Assembly (NCBI RefSeq): GCF_001399455.2
Contig: NZ_LLEI02000021.1
Span: forward strand, 434,001-498,000
DNA: 64,000 nt
From: Vibrio bivalvicida
GTDB lineage: Bacteria; Pseudomonadota; Gammaproteobacteria; Enterobacterales; Vibrionaceae
Direction: 5' to 3'
The translations under genes and the position numbers were made by a program. Below the pieces are notes generated by a model. It did no database searches and was not told where the DNA came from. It worked only from the letters and a program-made list of their open reading frames with translations. Positions 37,907 through 47,998 of this stretch are shown here, piece after piece (position 1 is the first letter of the stretch; the number at the start of each line of letters is the position of its first letter).

Positions 37907-38806
37907 CTATGTCTGCTTAACATTTTCTAACGTATTTTTCCCTGCTCGTTTGAACTTAAGTTGTGACAATATGACGCCAGATACTACCAATAGCCCCCCC
38001 ATTAGATGGTAATCATGGATTGTTTCACCAAGCATAGTGGTCGCCAAACTAATAGCGACGATAGGCATTAAGTTCATAAACATTGCACTAGAATCAGCAC
38101 CAATAAGATCAATCGCCTTTACCCACATCCAAGGAGCAATCAGTGAGGCAGTAAGACCAGCGTATGCGATTAGAGGCAATGCTTGCTGACTCGGGATGAG
38201 ATTATCACTGGTCAGCCATAGCGGAACCAGCATAATCACGGCGAGAATGCCCTGCATGTAAACCATAGTCCAATTTGACAGCGGCATTTTCCAGCGCTTA
38301 AGTAATACACAGTAAGTGGCATAAGAAACGGAAGCAATCAGCATGATCCCGTCACCTTGAGTGATGTCCTGATTTAAAAAGAATCCGACATCTCCCTTGC
38401 CTAACATAAAAGACAACCCGGCCAAGGCGACCACCCCCCCTACAATACTCAGCGGTGAGATGGGTTTAGACAAAATTGGAACGCTGATAAAAATCGCTAT
38501 CAGAGGCACCAGCGAAGTAATAAGTGCCATATTTGAGGCGGTGGTGGTTAAACCAGCGTAGTAGCCTAGAGATTGGTTTAATACCATGCCTAGCATAGCC
38601 AGGAATGTGAGTTTGGTAAGGTAAGGACGAATTACTGCCCAACGCGCGAACACTTTAGGTAAACAAAAAGGTGTCAAGACGGCAATGGCGACAAACCAGC
38701 GATAGAAGCTCATGGCACTGGGTTCAATCACACTTGCCGCCATTTTATTCACGATGGCGTTGCCACCCCATATAAATACGGTAAATAGAGGAAGTAAGTA
38801 AACCAT
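37907..38806 (-). CDS. DMT-superfamily (EamA) exporter
   Basis: The 299-residue protein has ten membrane segments in two EamA repeats (about 1-140 and 150-290), beginning MVYLLPLFTVFIWGGNAIVN. The substrate cannot be read from sequence. It is divergent from an AraC-type gene (start near 38906) whose N-terminus is a cupin sensor, so that regulator probably controls it. This exporter-AraC arrangement is common for drug or metabolite exporters. Confidence 0.85.
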   Translation of the reverse strand: MVYLLPLFTVFIWGGNAIVNKMAASVIEPSAMSFYRWFVAIAVLTPFCLPKVFARWAVIRPYLTKLTFLAMLGMVLNQSLGYYAGLTTTASNMALITSLVPLIAIFISVPILSKPISPLSIVGGVVALAGLSFMLGKGDVGFFLNQDITQGDGIMLIASVSYATYCVLLKRWKMPLSNWTMVYMQGILAVIMLVPLWLTSDNLIPSQQALPLIAYAGLTASLIAPWMWVKAIDLIGADSSAMFMNLMPIVAISLATTMLGETIHDYHLMGGLLVVSGVILSQLKFKRAGKNTLENVKQT

Positions 38807-38905
38807 GTGAACACCATCGCATTATTATCAGTAGAAGATAGTCTGACAGGTCGATATAATTATATATATCCTTAAAAAGACATTGTGAGTCACAGGAAGA
38901 CAAGT

Positions 38906-39694
38906 TTGAGAAAATCGGCAAAACACCTTCACCCTTCATTATCAATCGACAAAGCGCCATCAGATGTGTTTATGAATTTTGAGGCTTTTCTATCCAACAC
39001 TGAAACTCGAATGCACAGCCATCCATGGGGACAAGTGCAGCTGATCAGTGGAGGGATCTTAGAAATGGAAGCAGAAGATACGCGATTTCTTGCACCCCCT
39101 CATTTAGCCATTTGGGTTCCTGCTGGTATCAGGCATACCAGTTTCAATAGAAAGCCACTTTCATACTGTTCCCTCAATATTGCTCAAGCTTATACTGAGA
39201 ATTTTCCAGATTGTACGAGTCTAATTAAGGTGACGCCTATTGTGTCGGCGATTATTGACGATTTTCGCCAGCGCAGTATTAATGTTGCAGAGTCAGAGCA
39301 AGATAGGCGATTGGTGCAGGTGTTACTGGATCAACTAGCCACAAGAGATACTCAGCATCATTTCCTTCCTTCAACCGACAATAAATATTTAGTAAAAATC
39401 TTAGCGGCGGTAGAAGAAAACCCGATTGACAATACTAGCCTATCGATATGGGCTGAACGCGTGCACACCACAGAACGCACCTTAGCTAGGCATTGTCAGG
39501 CTGAACTAGGGATGAGCTTTACCGAGTGGCGTTTAAGAGTACGCTATCTCTATTCAATGGAGTTGCTGAGAAAAGGGCACTCGGTAAAAGAGGTGGCACT
39601 CACTCTTGGTTACAACCAAGCAAGCCCGTTTATTGCGATGTTCAAGAAATACTCTGGGCAAACCCCAGAGCAGTATAAGGGGCGGTTACTTTAG
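38906..39694 (+). CDS. AraC-family regulator with cupin sensor
   Basis: The start is uncertain: a TTG at 38906 has AGGAAG six bases upstream, while a GTG at 38885 (seven residues longer) has no ribosome binding site. The protein is about 262 residues. The N-terminal half is an AraC-type cupin (about 20-120, with MHSHPWGQVQLISGGILEME and FLAPPHLAIWVPAGIRHTSF). The C-terminus is a double helix-turn-helix (LSIWAERVHTTERTLARHC and VKEVALTLGYNQASPFIAMF, then GQTPEQYK). It is divergent from the EamA exporter gene and ends overlapping the convergent peptidase gene by nine bases. Confidence 0.86.
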   Translation: MRKSAKHLHPSLSIDKAPSDVFMNFEAFLSNTETRMHSHPWGQVQLISGGILEMEAEDTRFLAPPHLAIWVPAGIRHTSFNRKPLSYCSLNIAQAYTENFPDCTSLIKVTPIVSAIIDDFRQRSINVAESEQDRRLVQVLLDQLATRDTQHHFLPSTDNKYLVKILAAVEENPIDNTSLSIWAERVHTTERTLARHCQAELGMSFTEWRLRVRYLYSMELLRKGHSVKEVALTLGYNQASPFIAMFKKYSGQTPEQYKGRLL

Positions 39695-40609
39695 TTGAGT
39701 CAAAACATAATCAAGTCCACCCACAATTGCGGCGACTTGAGCGTCATTACACTCTTCGTCAGTCACTTTCGGGCTATCTGGGTAAACTTCCGTCGTTGTG
39801 CCATAGGTGCATGTCGTTACACCGCCACATAGGCCGAGCTTAACCATTGGGTAGTTAATCACGCCGTGCTGAACCACAGATGAACCAATAATCTCCCCTT
39901 TATCGTCAGCTGGAGCGATGTGAGTCACTTTACTGACTGACTCAATCACCGCAGCTTGAAACTCTGGCTGAGGGTTCTCAGTGTCACCCACAGTGTAAAA
40001 ACCATCCGGAATCATACCTTCGATGTATTCGATACCATCACGAGCGGCTAGGGCAGGGCGAAACTCGGTTTCGTCACTGTCTGTGGTTTCATGTAGGTCA
40101 ATGTGAACCAGTACATCTTGGCCCAATGAGGCAACGAGCTTCATGAGGTTTGCAGATTCTTCTGCAGGAGAGTCTTTATAGAACGAGCGGTTTGGATCAA
40201 GCGCCAATGGGTTCCAACGGTTGATCACTTCATAGCCCCATGGGCTTACACAAGGAGCAATCACAATGTTGAAATGTTCGCTGTACTTTTCCATTTCGTT
40301 GGCTGCAAACTTTAAAGCGCCGTGAACTCCACTGGTTTCATAGCCGTGAACGCCACCCGTGATTAAAACCACAGGCTTATGCTCTTGCCAGTTATTTGAT
40401 TTAATGCAGAAAAGCGGGAAACGCTCTGTGTCATAGGAAAGCGCGCCATATTGCTCTACATTAAACTGTTCTGCAAGCGCCTGAATTTTTGGCACAACTT
40501 CTTTTTGGTACTCACGTTTAATCGTGGCTTGCTTACGCCAAGCAACTCGCTCTGTATCGCCCCATTTCTGACCTGGGGTTCCGATTGGATAAATGTAAGA
40601 ACTGCGCAT
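39686..40609 (-). CDS. M14-family zinc carboxypeptidase/deacylase-like protein
   Basis: The start is set at 40609 because AAAGG lies seven bases upstream; in-frame ATGs at 40654 and 40678 lack one. The 307-residue protein has the M14/AstE-AspA zinc pattern: GGVHGYETSGVHG (His and Glu ligands, about 86-98) and HIDLHETTDSDETEF (His ligand, about 172-186). Family members remove C-terminal residues or cut N-acyl amino acids; specificity is unknown. No signal peptide, so probably cytoplasmic. It follows the DsbA-like gene on the minus strand. Confidence 0.8.
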   Translation of the reverse strand: MRSSYIYPIGTPGQKWGDTERVAWRKQATIKREYQKEVVPKIQALAEQFNVEQYGALSYDTERFPLFCIKSNNWQEHKPVVLITGGVHGYETSGVHGALKFAANEMEKYSEHFNIVIAPCVSPWGYEVINRWNPLALDPNRSFYKDSPAEESANLMKLVASLGQDVLVHIDLHETTDSDETEFRPALAARDGIEYIEGMIPDGFYTVGDTENPQPEFQAAVIESVSKVTHIAPADDKGEIIGSSVVQHGVINYPMVKLGLCGGVTTCTYGTTTEVYPDSPKVTDEECNDAQVAAIVGGLDYVLTQLK

Positions 40610-40753
40610 TACCTTGCCTTTATCGTTGTGTATGTAGAAAACGTCAAACAGCATAGTGTGCCTGTTTGGGTCAGGCAAATATTACCCAACAGATTAGCAA
40701 AGATTGACGCTTTTCTGACATCCTCGTCTCTGGCGGTCATGCCTGCTGAAAAC

Positions 40754-41401
40754 TTAGTCTTCTAATTGGGTTATTTGGCGGATTGCAGAAATTAAGAGTT
40801 CGGTTGTTTGTGCACCAGAAATTAGGTGTTTTCTGTTAATGATGATGGCTGGCACCGCGTTAATTCCCGCCTCAAGCCATTGTTGTTCAGTAGAGGCGAC
40901 GGCCTCCGCCCAGCTTTCGTCTCCAATAACATTGCTTGCTACTGCTTCATCGAGTTCTAATGCTTTTGCGCAATCGAGCAAAGTATTAGGGTCGCTGATG
41001 TCTTTTCCATCGGTAAAGTAGGCTTTGAATAGAGCTAACTCTAAATCAAATTGCTTGTTTTCACTTTGCGCCCACATTAAAAGCTGGTGAGCTTTACGGG
41101 TGTTGTAGATCCGAGTGTCATCCTTGAAGTTAAATATAAAGCCAACTTCAGTGCCGAGGTTAGTCAGAGTCTCGCGGGCTGAGATGCTTGTTTCTGGCGT
41201 AGTGCCATATTTTTCTGCTAAATGTTCACGCAGATTTTGACCATCGCCCCCCATTGCAGGGTTAAGCTCGAAAGGATGCCATTGAATGTCCGCCTCGACT
41301 TTATCTGCGAGTGATGTCAGGGCAAGCTCTAAACGCTTGTAACCAATAATGCACCAAGGACAAACTACATCAGAAACAATATCAATTTTAATTTTCTTCA
41401 T
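40754..41401 (-). CDS. DsbA-family oxidoreductase (FrnE-like)
   Basis: The 215-residue protein starts MKKIKIDIVSDVVCPWC with the redox pair Cys14-Pro-Trp-Cys17, then IIGYKRLE and a helical insertion. A cis-proline segment (GINAVPAIIINRKHLISGAQ) is followed by a C-terminal helix. This is the FrnE/HCCA-isomerase-like DsbA group. With no signal peptide it is cytoplasmic, and such proteins probably handle thiol stress or act as disulfide isomerases. A putative start with good context lies at the divergent 277-base gap before the glycosidase gene. Confidence 0.88.
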   Translation of the reverse strand: MKKIKIDIVSDVVCPWCIIGYKRLELALTSLADKVEADIQWHPFELNPAMGGDGQNLREHLAEKYGTTPETSISARETLTNLGTEVGFIFNFKDDTRIYNTRKAHQLLMWAQSENKQFDLELALFKAYFTDGKDISDPNTLLDCAKALELDEAVASNVIGDESWAEAVASTEQQWLEAGINAVPAIIINRKHLISGAQTTELLISAIRQITQLED

Positions 41402-41678
41402 ACGCTAATCCTTGAACATCATAGAACAGAGTATAGCGGTGTCATTGTTGAGTTTTTACTAAACACCTCACTATTTCGAGAATCTACGCCTAAAACCTAC
41501 TACGGCAAAAAACAATAAAAAGGGGGAGAGCCTGACGTGATTGCTTTGCTAGGATAAGAAACAGTGATCACTATAGGCTTTCTAGTAGCTTAGTTTTGCG
41601 TTGGTTGAATATTAGTCAAGCTGACATAGGCCATTTGGGTAGCGTCGTAGTGATATGGATCTTGTAAAGGAAATCGTG

Positions 41679-43031
41679 ATGAACAATTCTCACGCGACAG
41701 ACGTTATTCTGCATGCGTTTGATTGGCCATATGAAATGGTTGAGCAACGAGCGCGTCAGATACATCAAGCGGGCTATAAATACGTACTTGTTTCACCACC
41801 AATGAAATCATTAAAAAGGGAAGCAGGGACCAAATGGTGGCAACGCTATCAACCGCAAGATTATCGGGTCATCGATAATCAGCTGGGTAATACAGAATCA
41901 TTTGTCAGTATGCTTGAGGCGTTATCGTCTTATGGTGTTGGTGTTTATGCTGATGTGGTGTTTAACCATATGGCAAATGAATCGTCTATGAGAAAGGATC
42001 TTCAGTATCCAAATAGTTCTGATATGCAGGATTACCAGAACGGCGCTGAGTATTATGAGCAGCAGCGCTTGTTTGGGGATCTGAATGAACCGCTTTTTGA
42101 TCATCAAGACTTTGTAGAAGCATTTGGGATCGAAGATTGGGAAGATCGCTGGCAAGTGCAAAATGGTCGAATTACCGGTGGCCCTACTGACCCTGGTTTA
42201 CCAACACTCAGGGTTTGTCCCCATGTCGTGCACCAACAGCAGAGCTACTTAAAAGCACTAAAAGCAGTTGGCGTTAAAGGGTTTCGTATTGATGCAGCAA
42301 AGCACATGACTTTGGAGCATTTGAAACAGGTATGGACGGACGAAATCTGCCAAGATATTCATATTTTTGGTGAGATCATTACTAGTGGTGGTGCTACCCA
42401 GCCAGAATATGAACTGTTTTTGCAGCCTTACTTAGCAGAGACCCGATTGGGGGCATATGACTTCCCGTTATTTCAGACCATGCACGATGCGCTACAAGTT
42501 GAGGGCAGTCTAAAAAGCCTTGTTGACCCTTACTGCTTTGGCCAGGCGCTATCTGAATCGCGGGCGATTACGTTTGCTATCACTCATGACATTCCTAACA
42601 ATGACGTTTTTGCTAGCTTAGTGATGAGTGAAACGCAGGAATGGCTAGGTTATTGTTATTTGCTTGGTCGAGATGGCGGTGTACCACTTATCTACACTGA
42701 CTTAGACACTAGCGGTATCGTTAATGATGAGAAGCAACCTCGTTGGTTAACTGCATGGAAAGATGAGAAAATGATCGCAGCGATTGATTTCCACAATCGA
42801 ATGCATGGATCTCAGATGAAGATTATTGAAGCTTCTGACGATCTCCTGGTATTTAGCCGCGGAAATGAAGGTTTAGTGATCATCAATAAATCTAAACGCT
42901 CTCAAACGATAGAGTTTAAGGCGAGTTGCGAATGGGTGGATCTTCTAACACTTGAGAGTTTTGAACCGAAGCAAGGCCAATGTAAAACAACTGTAGAGTC
43001 AAATACGGCAATGATGTTGGTTGCCATTTGA
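41679..43031 (+). CDS. GH13 alpha-amylase-family glycosidase
   Basis: The start at 41679 has AAAGGA about seven bases upstream, rather than ATG 41655. The 450-residue protein has the GH13 barrel and all catalytic motifs: DVVFNH at 92-97, GFRIDAAKH at 201-209 with nucleophile Asp205, acid/base Glu232 in FGEI, and THDIPNND with Asp304. A short C-terminal beta domain follows. No signal peptide is present, so it probably acts on internal maltodextrin or glycogen rather than external starch. It stands alone, without a maltose or glycogen operon. Confidence 0.9.
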   Translation: MNNSHATDVILHAFDWPYEMVEQRARQIHQAGYKYVLVSPPMKSLKREAGTKWWQRYQPQDYRVIDNQLGNTESFVSMLEALSSYGVGVYADVVFNHMANESSMRKDLQYPNSSDMQDYQNGAEYYEQQRLFGDLNEPLFDHQDFVEAFGIEDWEDRWQVQNGRITGGPTDPGLPTLRVCPHVVHQQQSYLKALKAVGVKGFRIDAAKHMTLEHLKQVWTDEICQDIHIFGEIITSGGATQPEYELFLQPYLAETRLGAYDFPLFQTMHDALQVEGSLKSLVDPYCFGQALSESRAITFAITHDIPNNDVFASLVMSETQEWLGYCYLLGRDGGVPLIYTDLDTSGIVNDEKQPRWLTAWKDEKMIAAIDFHNRMHGSQMKIIEASDDLLVFSRGNEGLVIINKSKRSQTIEFKASCEWVDLLTLESFEPKQGQCKTTVESNTAMMLVAI

Positions 43032-43040
43032 GGCAAAAAA

Positions 43041-43066
43041 GCGCACAAGCTAAGCCGTGCGCCTTT
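43041..43066. terminator. bidirectional terminator between convergent genes
   Basis: GCGCAC (43041-43046) pairs with GTGCGC (43057-43062) across 10 bases, with AAAAAA on the left and CTTTTG on the right, so it can end both the glycosidase and the chemotaxis-receptor transcripts. Confidence 0.75.
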
Positions 43067-43082
43067 TGCTATCTAATCTTGA

Positions 43083-44951
43083 TTAAACAGTAAACTTATT
43101 CAAGATAGAGTCTTGCTCTCGAATATTTTCTGTTTGCGCTTGCATAGCTATATTGGCGTTTTCAGCCGCGTCTGCCACTTGAGTGGAGAGGTCTTTGATC
43201 TTCACTGTATTGCCGTTGATTTCCTCGGCGACTAAGCTTTGCTCTTCTGCGGCAGAAGCGATTTGAATATTCATATCACTGATTTGTTGAATCGCATCGC
43301 GAATACTTTCCAATGCCACGTTAGCTTCTTGAGCGCGCTCTACAGCAGTCGTCGCGGTACTCTTACTCATATTCATTGCGTTCGATACTGAACTCGCGCC
43401 TGCTTGCAGTTGCTCAATCATATTGCGTATTTCAGTTGTTGACTCCTGAGTGCGCTGCGCTAAGGTTCTAACCTCGTCTGCAACTACCGCGAATCCTCGA
43501 CCAGACTCACCAGCACGGGCGGCCTCAATCGCTGCGTTAAGGGCGAGTAGGTTGGTTTGGTCTGCGATGTCGTTTATCACCTTCAAGATGGTTTCAATAT
43601 TATCTGTCGCTGATTCTAAGACTTTTACTTCTTCGACTGCTTCGTCGATTTTTTGCGATAAATTGTCGATAGCATGAGTCGTTTCACTGACGACTGCCGT
43701 ACCTGTACTGGTGGCTTCATCTGCTTCACGGGCGGCGGCGGCGGCACCTTGAGCGTTATTGGCAACATCACCTGAAGTAGTCGCCATTTCGTGCATTGCC
43801 GTTGCGAGCTGTTCGAGTTCATGAAGTTGGTCTTGCATGGCTGATGCAGACTCTTGTAGCCCCATAGAGGTCATTTCTGAGCCGCGTAAAATCTCTTCAC
43901 CAATTGCTTTTGATTGAGTAATGAGCTGCTGAAGTGTTCCGGTAAACTCGTTAAACCCAGACGCCAGTGTTGAGAACTCTTGGTCAGTATTAGTATCGAG
44001 TCGCTTGGTTAAATCCCCTTGACCTGTCGCAACATCTTGAATGGCATCGCCGAGCGTGTCGAGTGGGCGCATAAGAGTTTTAATCAGCACTAGTAAAATA
44101 ACGATACTGATGACCAAGGCAATTATGGTGTAAATGATAGAGCTGTTACGGAGATCTGCTAAAGATTGATACGCCACTTCTTCATCAAGGACGACCCCAA
44201 TATACCAGTCTTCTCCGGGTACTTTTGAAAAATCGAGCGTGTAAGCTTTACCATCGATCATTGCTTGTTGTGGGTCATCTTGGATCGGCGCGTTGCCCAG
44301 ATAGTCGGACATAGGCTTGCCATTAAACTCGGTGGTAGGGTGGGCAATGGTTGTACCATCGCCGGCGACAATAAACACATAGCCAGCATCGAACAACTGC
44401 ACCTTATTTACCACTTCAGCAAGTGCTGCAAGGCTCACATCGTAAAAAATGGCCCCTATGAATTGGCCGTTTTCACGTACGGGCGTTGCAATCGAAACAA
44501 GAATTTCTCCGGTTGCCGAGTCCGCGTAGGGAGCTGTAATAACGAGTTTCCCCGAGTTCTTAGCATCAATGTACCAAGGGCGCACTCTTGGATCCCAAGT
44601 CGGCCCTGGATTCCACGAAGGATCATTGTTGATGTTGGAACCATCTTTCTCAAAGCCCAAACCTGCTAGTAGAAAGGTGTCTTTAACAATAGGGCGAGTG
44701 ATAACAGATGAGACTGCGTCAGGAGATAAATCCACTTCGAGCATACTTGTAGCGTACTCTGCGATGGCTTTGCGTCCATAAATTTCAGCGGCGGTAGTAT
44801 TTCGGACACCGTCTACAATCTCGGTTACACTCGAGGTAACTTGCGTCTTAATTTCGCTTTTGACGGTATGGTATTGCTGCAGAGTTAAAAGGGTGACAGT
44901 CGCTAAAAGCAAGACAGACGAAGCGGCCACAATCTTATGGCTGAATTTCAT
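43083..44951 (-). CDS. methyl-accepting chemotaxis protein with dCache sensor
   Basis: The 622-residue receptor has an N-terminal helix (about 7-24), a periplasmic dCache_1 sensor (about 30-270; [20 protein letters not shown] and [20 protein letters not shown] are typical of amino-acid or other small-ligand sensors) and a second helix (about 275-300). HAMP (about 300-350) and the signalling hairpin (about 400-610; [20 protein letters not shown], then [20 protein letters not shown]) follow. It is a standard chemoreceptor; ligand unknown. Its length and domain order are normal. Confidence 0.92.
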   Translation of the reverse strand: MKFSHKIVAASSVLLLATVTLLTLQQYHTVKSEIKTQVTSSVTEIVDGVRNTTAAEIYGRKAIAEYATSMLEVDLSPDAVSSVITRPIVKDTFLLAGLGFEKDGSNINNDPSWNPGPTWDPRVRPWYIDAKNSGKLVITAPYADSATGEILVSIATPVRENGQFIGAIFYDVSLAALAEVVNKVQLFDAGYVFIVAGDGTTIAHPTTEFNGKPMSDYLGNAPIQDDPQQAMIDGKAYTLDFSKVPGEDWYIGVVLDEEVAYQSLADLRNSSIIYTIIALVISIVILLVLIKTLMRPLDTLGDAIQDVATGQGDLTKRLDTNTDQEFSTLASGFNEFTGTLQQLITQSKAIGEEILRGSEMTSMGLQESASAMQDQLHELEQLATAMHEMATTSGDVANNAQGAAAAAREADEATSTGTAVVSETTHAIDNLSQKIDEAVEEVKVLESATDNIETILKVINDIADQTNLLALNAAIEAARAGESGRGFAVVADEVRTLAQRTQESTTEIRNMIEQLQAGASSVSNAMNMSKSTATTAVERAQEANVALESIRDAIQQISDMNIQIASAAEEQSLVAEEINGNTVKIKDLSTQVADAAENANIAMQAQTENIREQDSILNKFTV

Positions 44952-45045
44952 TTCACGATCCTCATCTATAAATAAAGCAAATACTTATAGATCTATAGTT
45001 ATGAAATGGGTATTCAGCCAGTAAAAACTAGAACTTTTATATCAA

Positions 45046-45657
45046 TTAGCGACCTAGGACTGTTTGCTCAAGGTTAGTGAATAATGTGTCGTCACCATTA
45101 AATAGCGAATCTACGACAACAGGACGCTTTTTACCCGACTGCAGTTGCTTGTTGGCTTCTCTTACAAGTAGCACCAACTTTAGTTCATTGGATAAGCTAG
45201 ACGACTGCTCTACCTGCCATTGATTAACTTGCTGAGTGTATTTCGTTGTTTTCAATTCGGGCTTGAGCGCGGTGAGTTCTGTTTGTACCACTTTAAGCAA
45301 GTCGATCTGCTCTTCACGTTTAGGTTTGAGTTCATCTAAACGATTGAGCAAGGCCGTTAGCAACGCATTTGCGTTAATGTAGCCCGCTTGCTTAGGAAAA
45401 CGTCCAGCGACGCGTGAGGAAACAGCCACAATATTTGTGATCGTATTTGGTGTATAGCTCAGTGAAGTTAGTGTCTCGCAAGGAAGCCAGAAAGACTGCC
45501 CTGGCTCAAGCGTATATTCTATCTTTCCAAGCTTGACTAACACCAAACCTTGCTTAACGCTGATAAGTTGATGTTTTAGCGACTTCTTACGTGGAGTACA
45601 GACAAGAAATTCGTTAAGTTCAGACTGGAAAGAAATAGCGTAGTGCATGAGGTTCAT
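45046..45657 (-). CDS. cupin-type AraC-like ligand-binding protein lacking a DNA-binding domain
   Basis: The start is set at 45657, where AGAG precedes the ATG, though 45648 is possible. The protein is about 203 residues. The N-terminal half looks like the cupin sensor of AraC regulators (GLVLVKLGKIEYTLEPGQSF, then WLPCETLTSL), but the rest (about 100-200) is charged and helical and has no AraC-type helix-turn-helix. It could be a degenerate or split regulator, or a stand-alone sensor. I do not recognise a characterised relative. Confidence 0.6.
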   Translation of the reverse strand: MNLMHYAISFQSELNEFLVCTPRKKSLKHQLISVKQGLVLVKLGKIEYTLEPGQSFWLPCETLTSLSYTPNTITNIVAVSSRVAGRFPKQAGYINANALLTALLNRLDELKPKREEQIDLLKVVQTELTALKPELKTTKYTQQVNQWQVEQSSSLSNELKLVLLVREANKQLQSGKKRPVVVDSLFNGDDTLFTNLEQTVLGR

Positions 45658-45836
45658 CTCTAATTTCGGGCCGCTAAGATTAACGTTTATTGGAAAAAAA
45701 GCCAACTTTGTGCAGGAGATGACGCAAATTCCGATAAATGAGCTGGTCTGACCTTCACGAATCTGAGAGAACTATAGCTGCCAAGAACGGTTTCTATGCG
45801 TAGAATAGTCCAGCTTTTTACCTAATGTATAAAATA

Positions 45837-46937
45837 ATGACGACAAACACCGACCCATTTATTGAAATTCGTCCTTACAGTGATGACGAAATTCCAGCGG
45901 CAATTGACCGCTTAGTCAACGATGAAGAATTCATCAGTGCGATTTTGCAGCACCGCTTTTCAAACCACGCAGGTTGGTTTAAGACGCTCATGTCGCCTTT
46001 AGTTAAGATCTACTTAAAGATGAAATGGTCAAAGCTGAATTCCGTTGAAACTATTCAGTTAGAAGTGAAGAAGTATCTTGATCAGACTCTTAAGTCGACA
46101 ACCCAAGGCGTGACGTACAGTGGTTTGGACAAGCTCGATCCCGAGCAAGCTTACCTGTTCGTTTCCAATCACCGTGATATTGCAATGGATCCAGCACTGG
46201 TTAACTACGGCCTGTACCAAAGTGGGCACAAAACTGTTCGTATTGCGATTGGCGACAACTTACTAAAGAAGCCTTGTGCAACAGAGTTGATGAAGCTTAA
46301 TAAGAGTTTCATTGTGAAACGTTCGGCGAAAGGGCCGCGTGAAATGATGAAAACACTAGGTACTTTGTCTGGTTATATCAAGCATTCTCTCGAAACAGGT
46401 CACTCTATTTGGATAGCGCAAAAAGAGGGCCGCGCGAAAGATGGTAATGACTTTACCGATCCAGCCATTTTAAAGATGTTCCATGTCGAAGGACGCAAGC
46501 AAAAGCTCTCATTCCCTGAATACATCAAGTCATTAAAAATTGTTCCTGTCGCGATTTCATACGAGAACGATCCATGTGACATCGCTAAAGCGCTTGAGTT
46601 GCATGCCAAAGACTCGGTCGGTAGCTACGAGAAAGGGGAGTTTGAAGATATCGAGAGTATCATTCAAGGTATTGTCGGTGATAAAGGTCATGTACATGTT
46701 GGTTTTGGTGATGTAATTGAACAAGATTTTGAAACACCAGAAGCACTTGCCGAAGAAATTGATCGTCAGGTGCACGCGAATTACAAACTGTTCCCAATCA
46801 ATGAGCTTGCTGCAGGTAATGAAGACGTGAACGATGATGTGAAAGCGACAATGGCTGAAAAGCTCAACTTATTACCACAAGGTGCGCAGCCATTCTTAGT
46901 GGCAAGTTACGCTAATCCGGTAAAAAATCGCCCGTAG
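45837..46937 (+). CDS. PlsC-like 1-acylglycerol-3-phosphate acyltransferase family protein
   Basis: The protein is about 366 residues (start 45837, with 45825 equally possible; neither has a clear ribosome binding site). It has the acyltransferase block FVSNHRDIAMDP (about 103-114) and the substrate block AQKEGRAKDG (about 190-199) of the PlsC superfamily. The usual H-x4-D appears as H-x5-D (HRDIAMD), a subfamily with the HRDI sequence. It probably acylates a lipid or lysophospholipid at the inner membrane. No long membrane helices are seen. It is convergent with nadE behind a strong terminator. Confidence 0.8.
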   Translation: MTTNTDPFIEIRPYSDDEIPAAIDRLVNDEEFISAILQHRFSNHAGWFKTLMSPLVKIYLKMKWSKLNSVETIQLEVKKYLDQTLKSTTQGVTYSGLDKLDPEQAYLFVSNHRDIAMDPALVNYGLYQSGHKTVRIAIGDNLLKKPCATELMKLNKSFIVKRSAKGPREMMKTLGTLSGYIKHSLETGHSIWIAQKEGRAKDGNDFTDPAILKMFHVEGRKQKLSFPEYIKSLKIVPVAISYENDPCDIAKALELHAKDSVGSYEKGEFEDIESIIQGIVGDKGHVHVGFGDVIEQDFETPEALAEEIDRQVHANYKLFPINELAAGNEDVNDDVKATMAEKLNLLPQGAQPFLVASYANPVKNRP

Positions 46938-46944
46938 AAACAGG

Positions 46945-46975
46945 AAATAGCCTCTCGATTGAGAGGCTATTTTGT
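46945..46975. terminator. strong terminator between the acyltransferase gene and nadE
   Basis: AAATAGCCTCTC (46945-46956) pairs perfectly with GAGAGGCTATTT (46961-46972) across 4 bases, followed by TGTTTG. The A-rich and T-rich flanks allow use in both directions. Confidence 0.9.
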
Positions 46976-46982
46976 TTGTGTG

Positions 46983-47810
46983 CTAGTCGTAAATTGTTGG
47001 AATTGGCTGGCGTTTGTGCTGGGTCACCTTATAAATATGAATTAAGCGCTCTGTCACTTCTTCAGAAACAGGCTTACCTTCTAAGAAGTCATCTATTTGC
47101 TCATAGGTTAGATTAAGCGCGTCTTCGTCGGCTTTTTGTGGGGCTAACTCTTCTAAGTCTGCTGTAGGAACCTTTTTAACCAATAATTCAGGTGCGCCTA
47201 GTGTCGCGCCTACTTCGCGTACTTGACGTTTGCTTAGACCAAATAGAGGGGCAAGGTCACAAGCGCCATCACCAAACTTGGTGTAGAAGCCAGTTATGTT
47301 TTCTGCAGAGTGATCAGTACCAATCACTAACCCGCCAACATAGCCAGCGATCTCATATTGGGCAACCATACGAGCGCGTGCTTTCACGTTACCTTTCACA
47401 AAATCGACTTTAGCGTTGTCTTGTGGGAGTAGGCCAGTATTTTCTAATGCTGTGTGGCTTGCCGCGTGTAGGCCGTCGACGCCCGCCTTTATATTGACAG
47501 AAACAGATTGCGATGGCTGGATGAACTGAAGGGCAAGTTGTGCTTCGTCTTCGTCTTTTTGTTCACCATACGGTAGTCGAACTGCAATGAACTGGTAGCC
47601 ACTATTTGATTCTTCATTTAATTGATCAACAGCAAGTTGCGCTAAGCGACCACAGGTTGTTGAATCAACACCACCACTAATACCAAGCACTAAAGATTTG
47701 CATCCTGCTTCTTGAAGTTTTCGCTTAATAAAGTCGACACGACGGGTAATCTCAAAGTGAGGGTCGATCGACGGCAGAACGCGCATTTCATCGCGAATCA
47801 ACTGTTCCAT
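46983..47810 (-). CDS. nadE: NH3-dependent NAD+ synthetase NadE
   Basis: The start at 47810, preceded by GGAAGGAA, gives 275 residues, the same as E. coli NadE. The P-loop SGGVDS lies at 45-50 ([20 protein letters not shown]). Other hallmarks are [38 protein letters not shown] and the C-terminal [10 protein letters not shown]. It converts deamido-NAD+ to NAD+ with ammonia and ATP. It is divergent from a nucleotidyltransferase of the NadD type across a palindromic gap, so the two NAD genes may share an operator. Confidence 0.95.
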   Translation of the reverse strand: MEQLIRDEMRVLPSIDPHFEITRRVDFIKRKLQEAGCKSLVLGISGGVDSTTCGRLAQLAVDQLNEESNSGYQFIAVRLPYGEQKDEDEAQLALQFIQPSQSVSVNIKAGVDGLHAASHTALENTGLLPQDNAKVDFVKGNVKARARMVAQYEIAGYVGGLVIGTDHSAENITGFYTKFGDGACDLAPLFGLSKRQVREVGATLGAPELLVKKVPTADLEELAPQKADEDALNLTYEQIDDFLEGKPVSEEVTERLIHIYKVTQHKRQPIPTIYD

Positions 47811-47955
47811 TATGTTTCCTTCCTGCAAGCAATGTAGTTTAAAATTGGGCAATAAAAATTGGTAGCCTTAACAGGTCAACCTCAGCAAGACATATTTATG
47901 CTGAAGTGAACGTGTTAAAGTCACAGACCTATATCATACCGCAATCAAGGAATTA

Positions 47956-47977
47956 GAAAACTGTGATCACAGTTTTC
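47956..47977. promoter_or_regulatory. perfect 22-base palindrome between nadE and the NadD-like gene
   Basis: GAAAACTGTGATCACAGTTTTC reads the same on both strands in full; a 20-base core (47957-47976) is quoted here as AAAACTGTGATCACAGTTTT. It is 21 bases before the nucleotidyltransferase start. The TGTGATCACA core lacks the six-base spacer of a CRP site, so another dimeric regulator is likelier. Confidence 0.6.
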
Positions 47978-47998
47978 AATACAGAGTGAATGAATAAA

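Noticed and set aside
47956..47977. Palindrome considered as a CRP site
   Set aside because: The TGTGA and TCACA halves abut with no six-base spacer, so CRP geometry does not fit.
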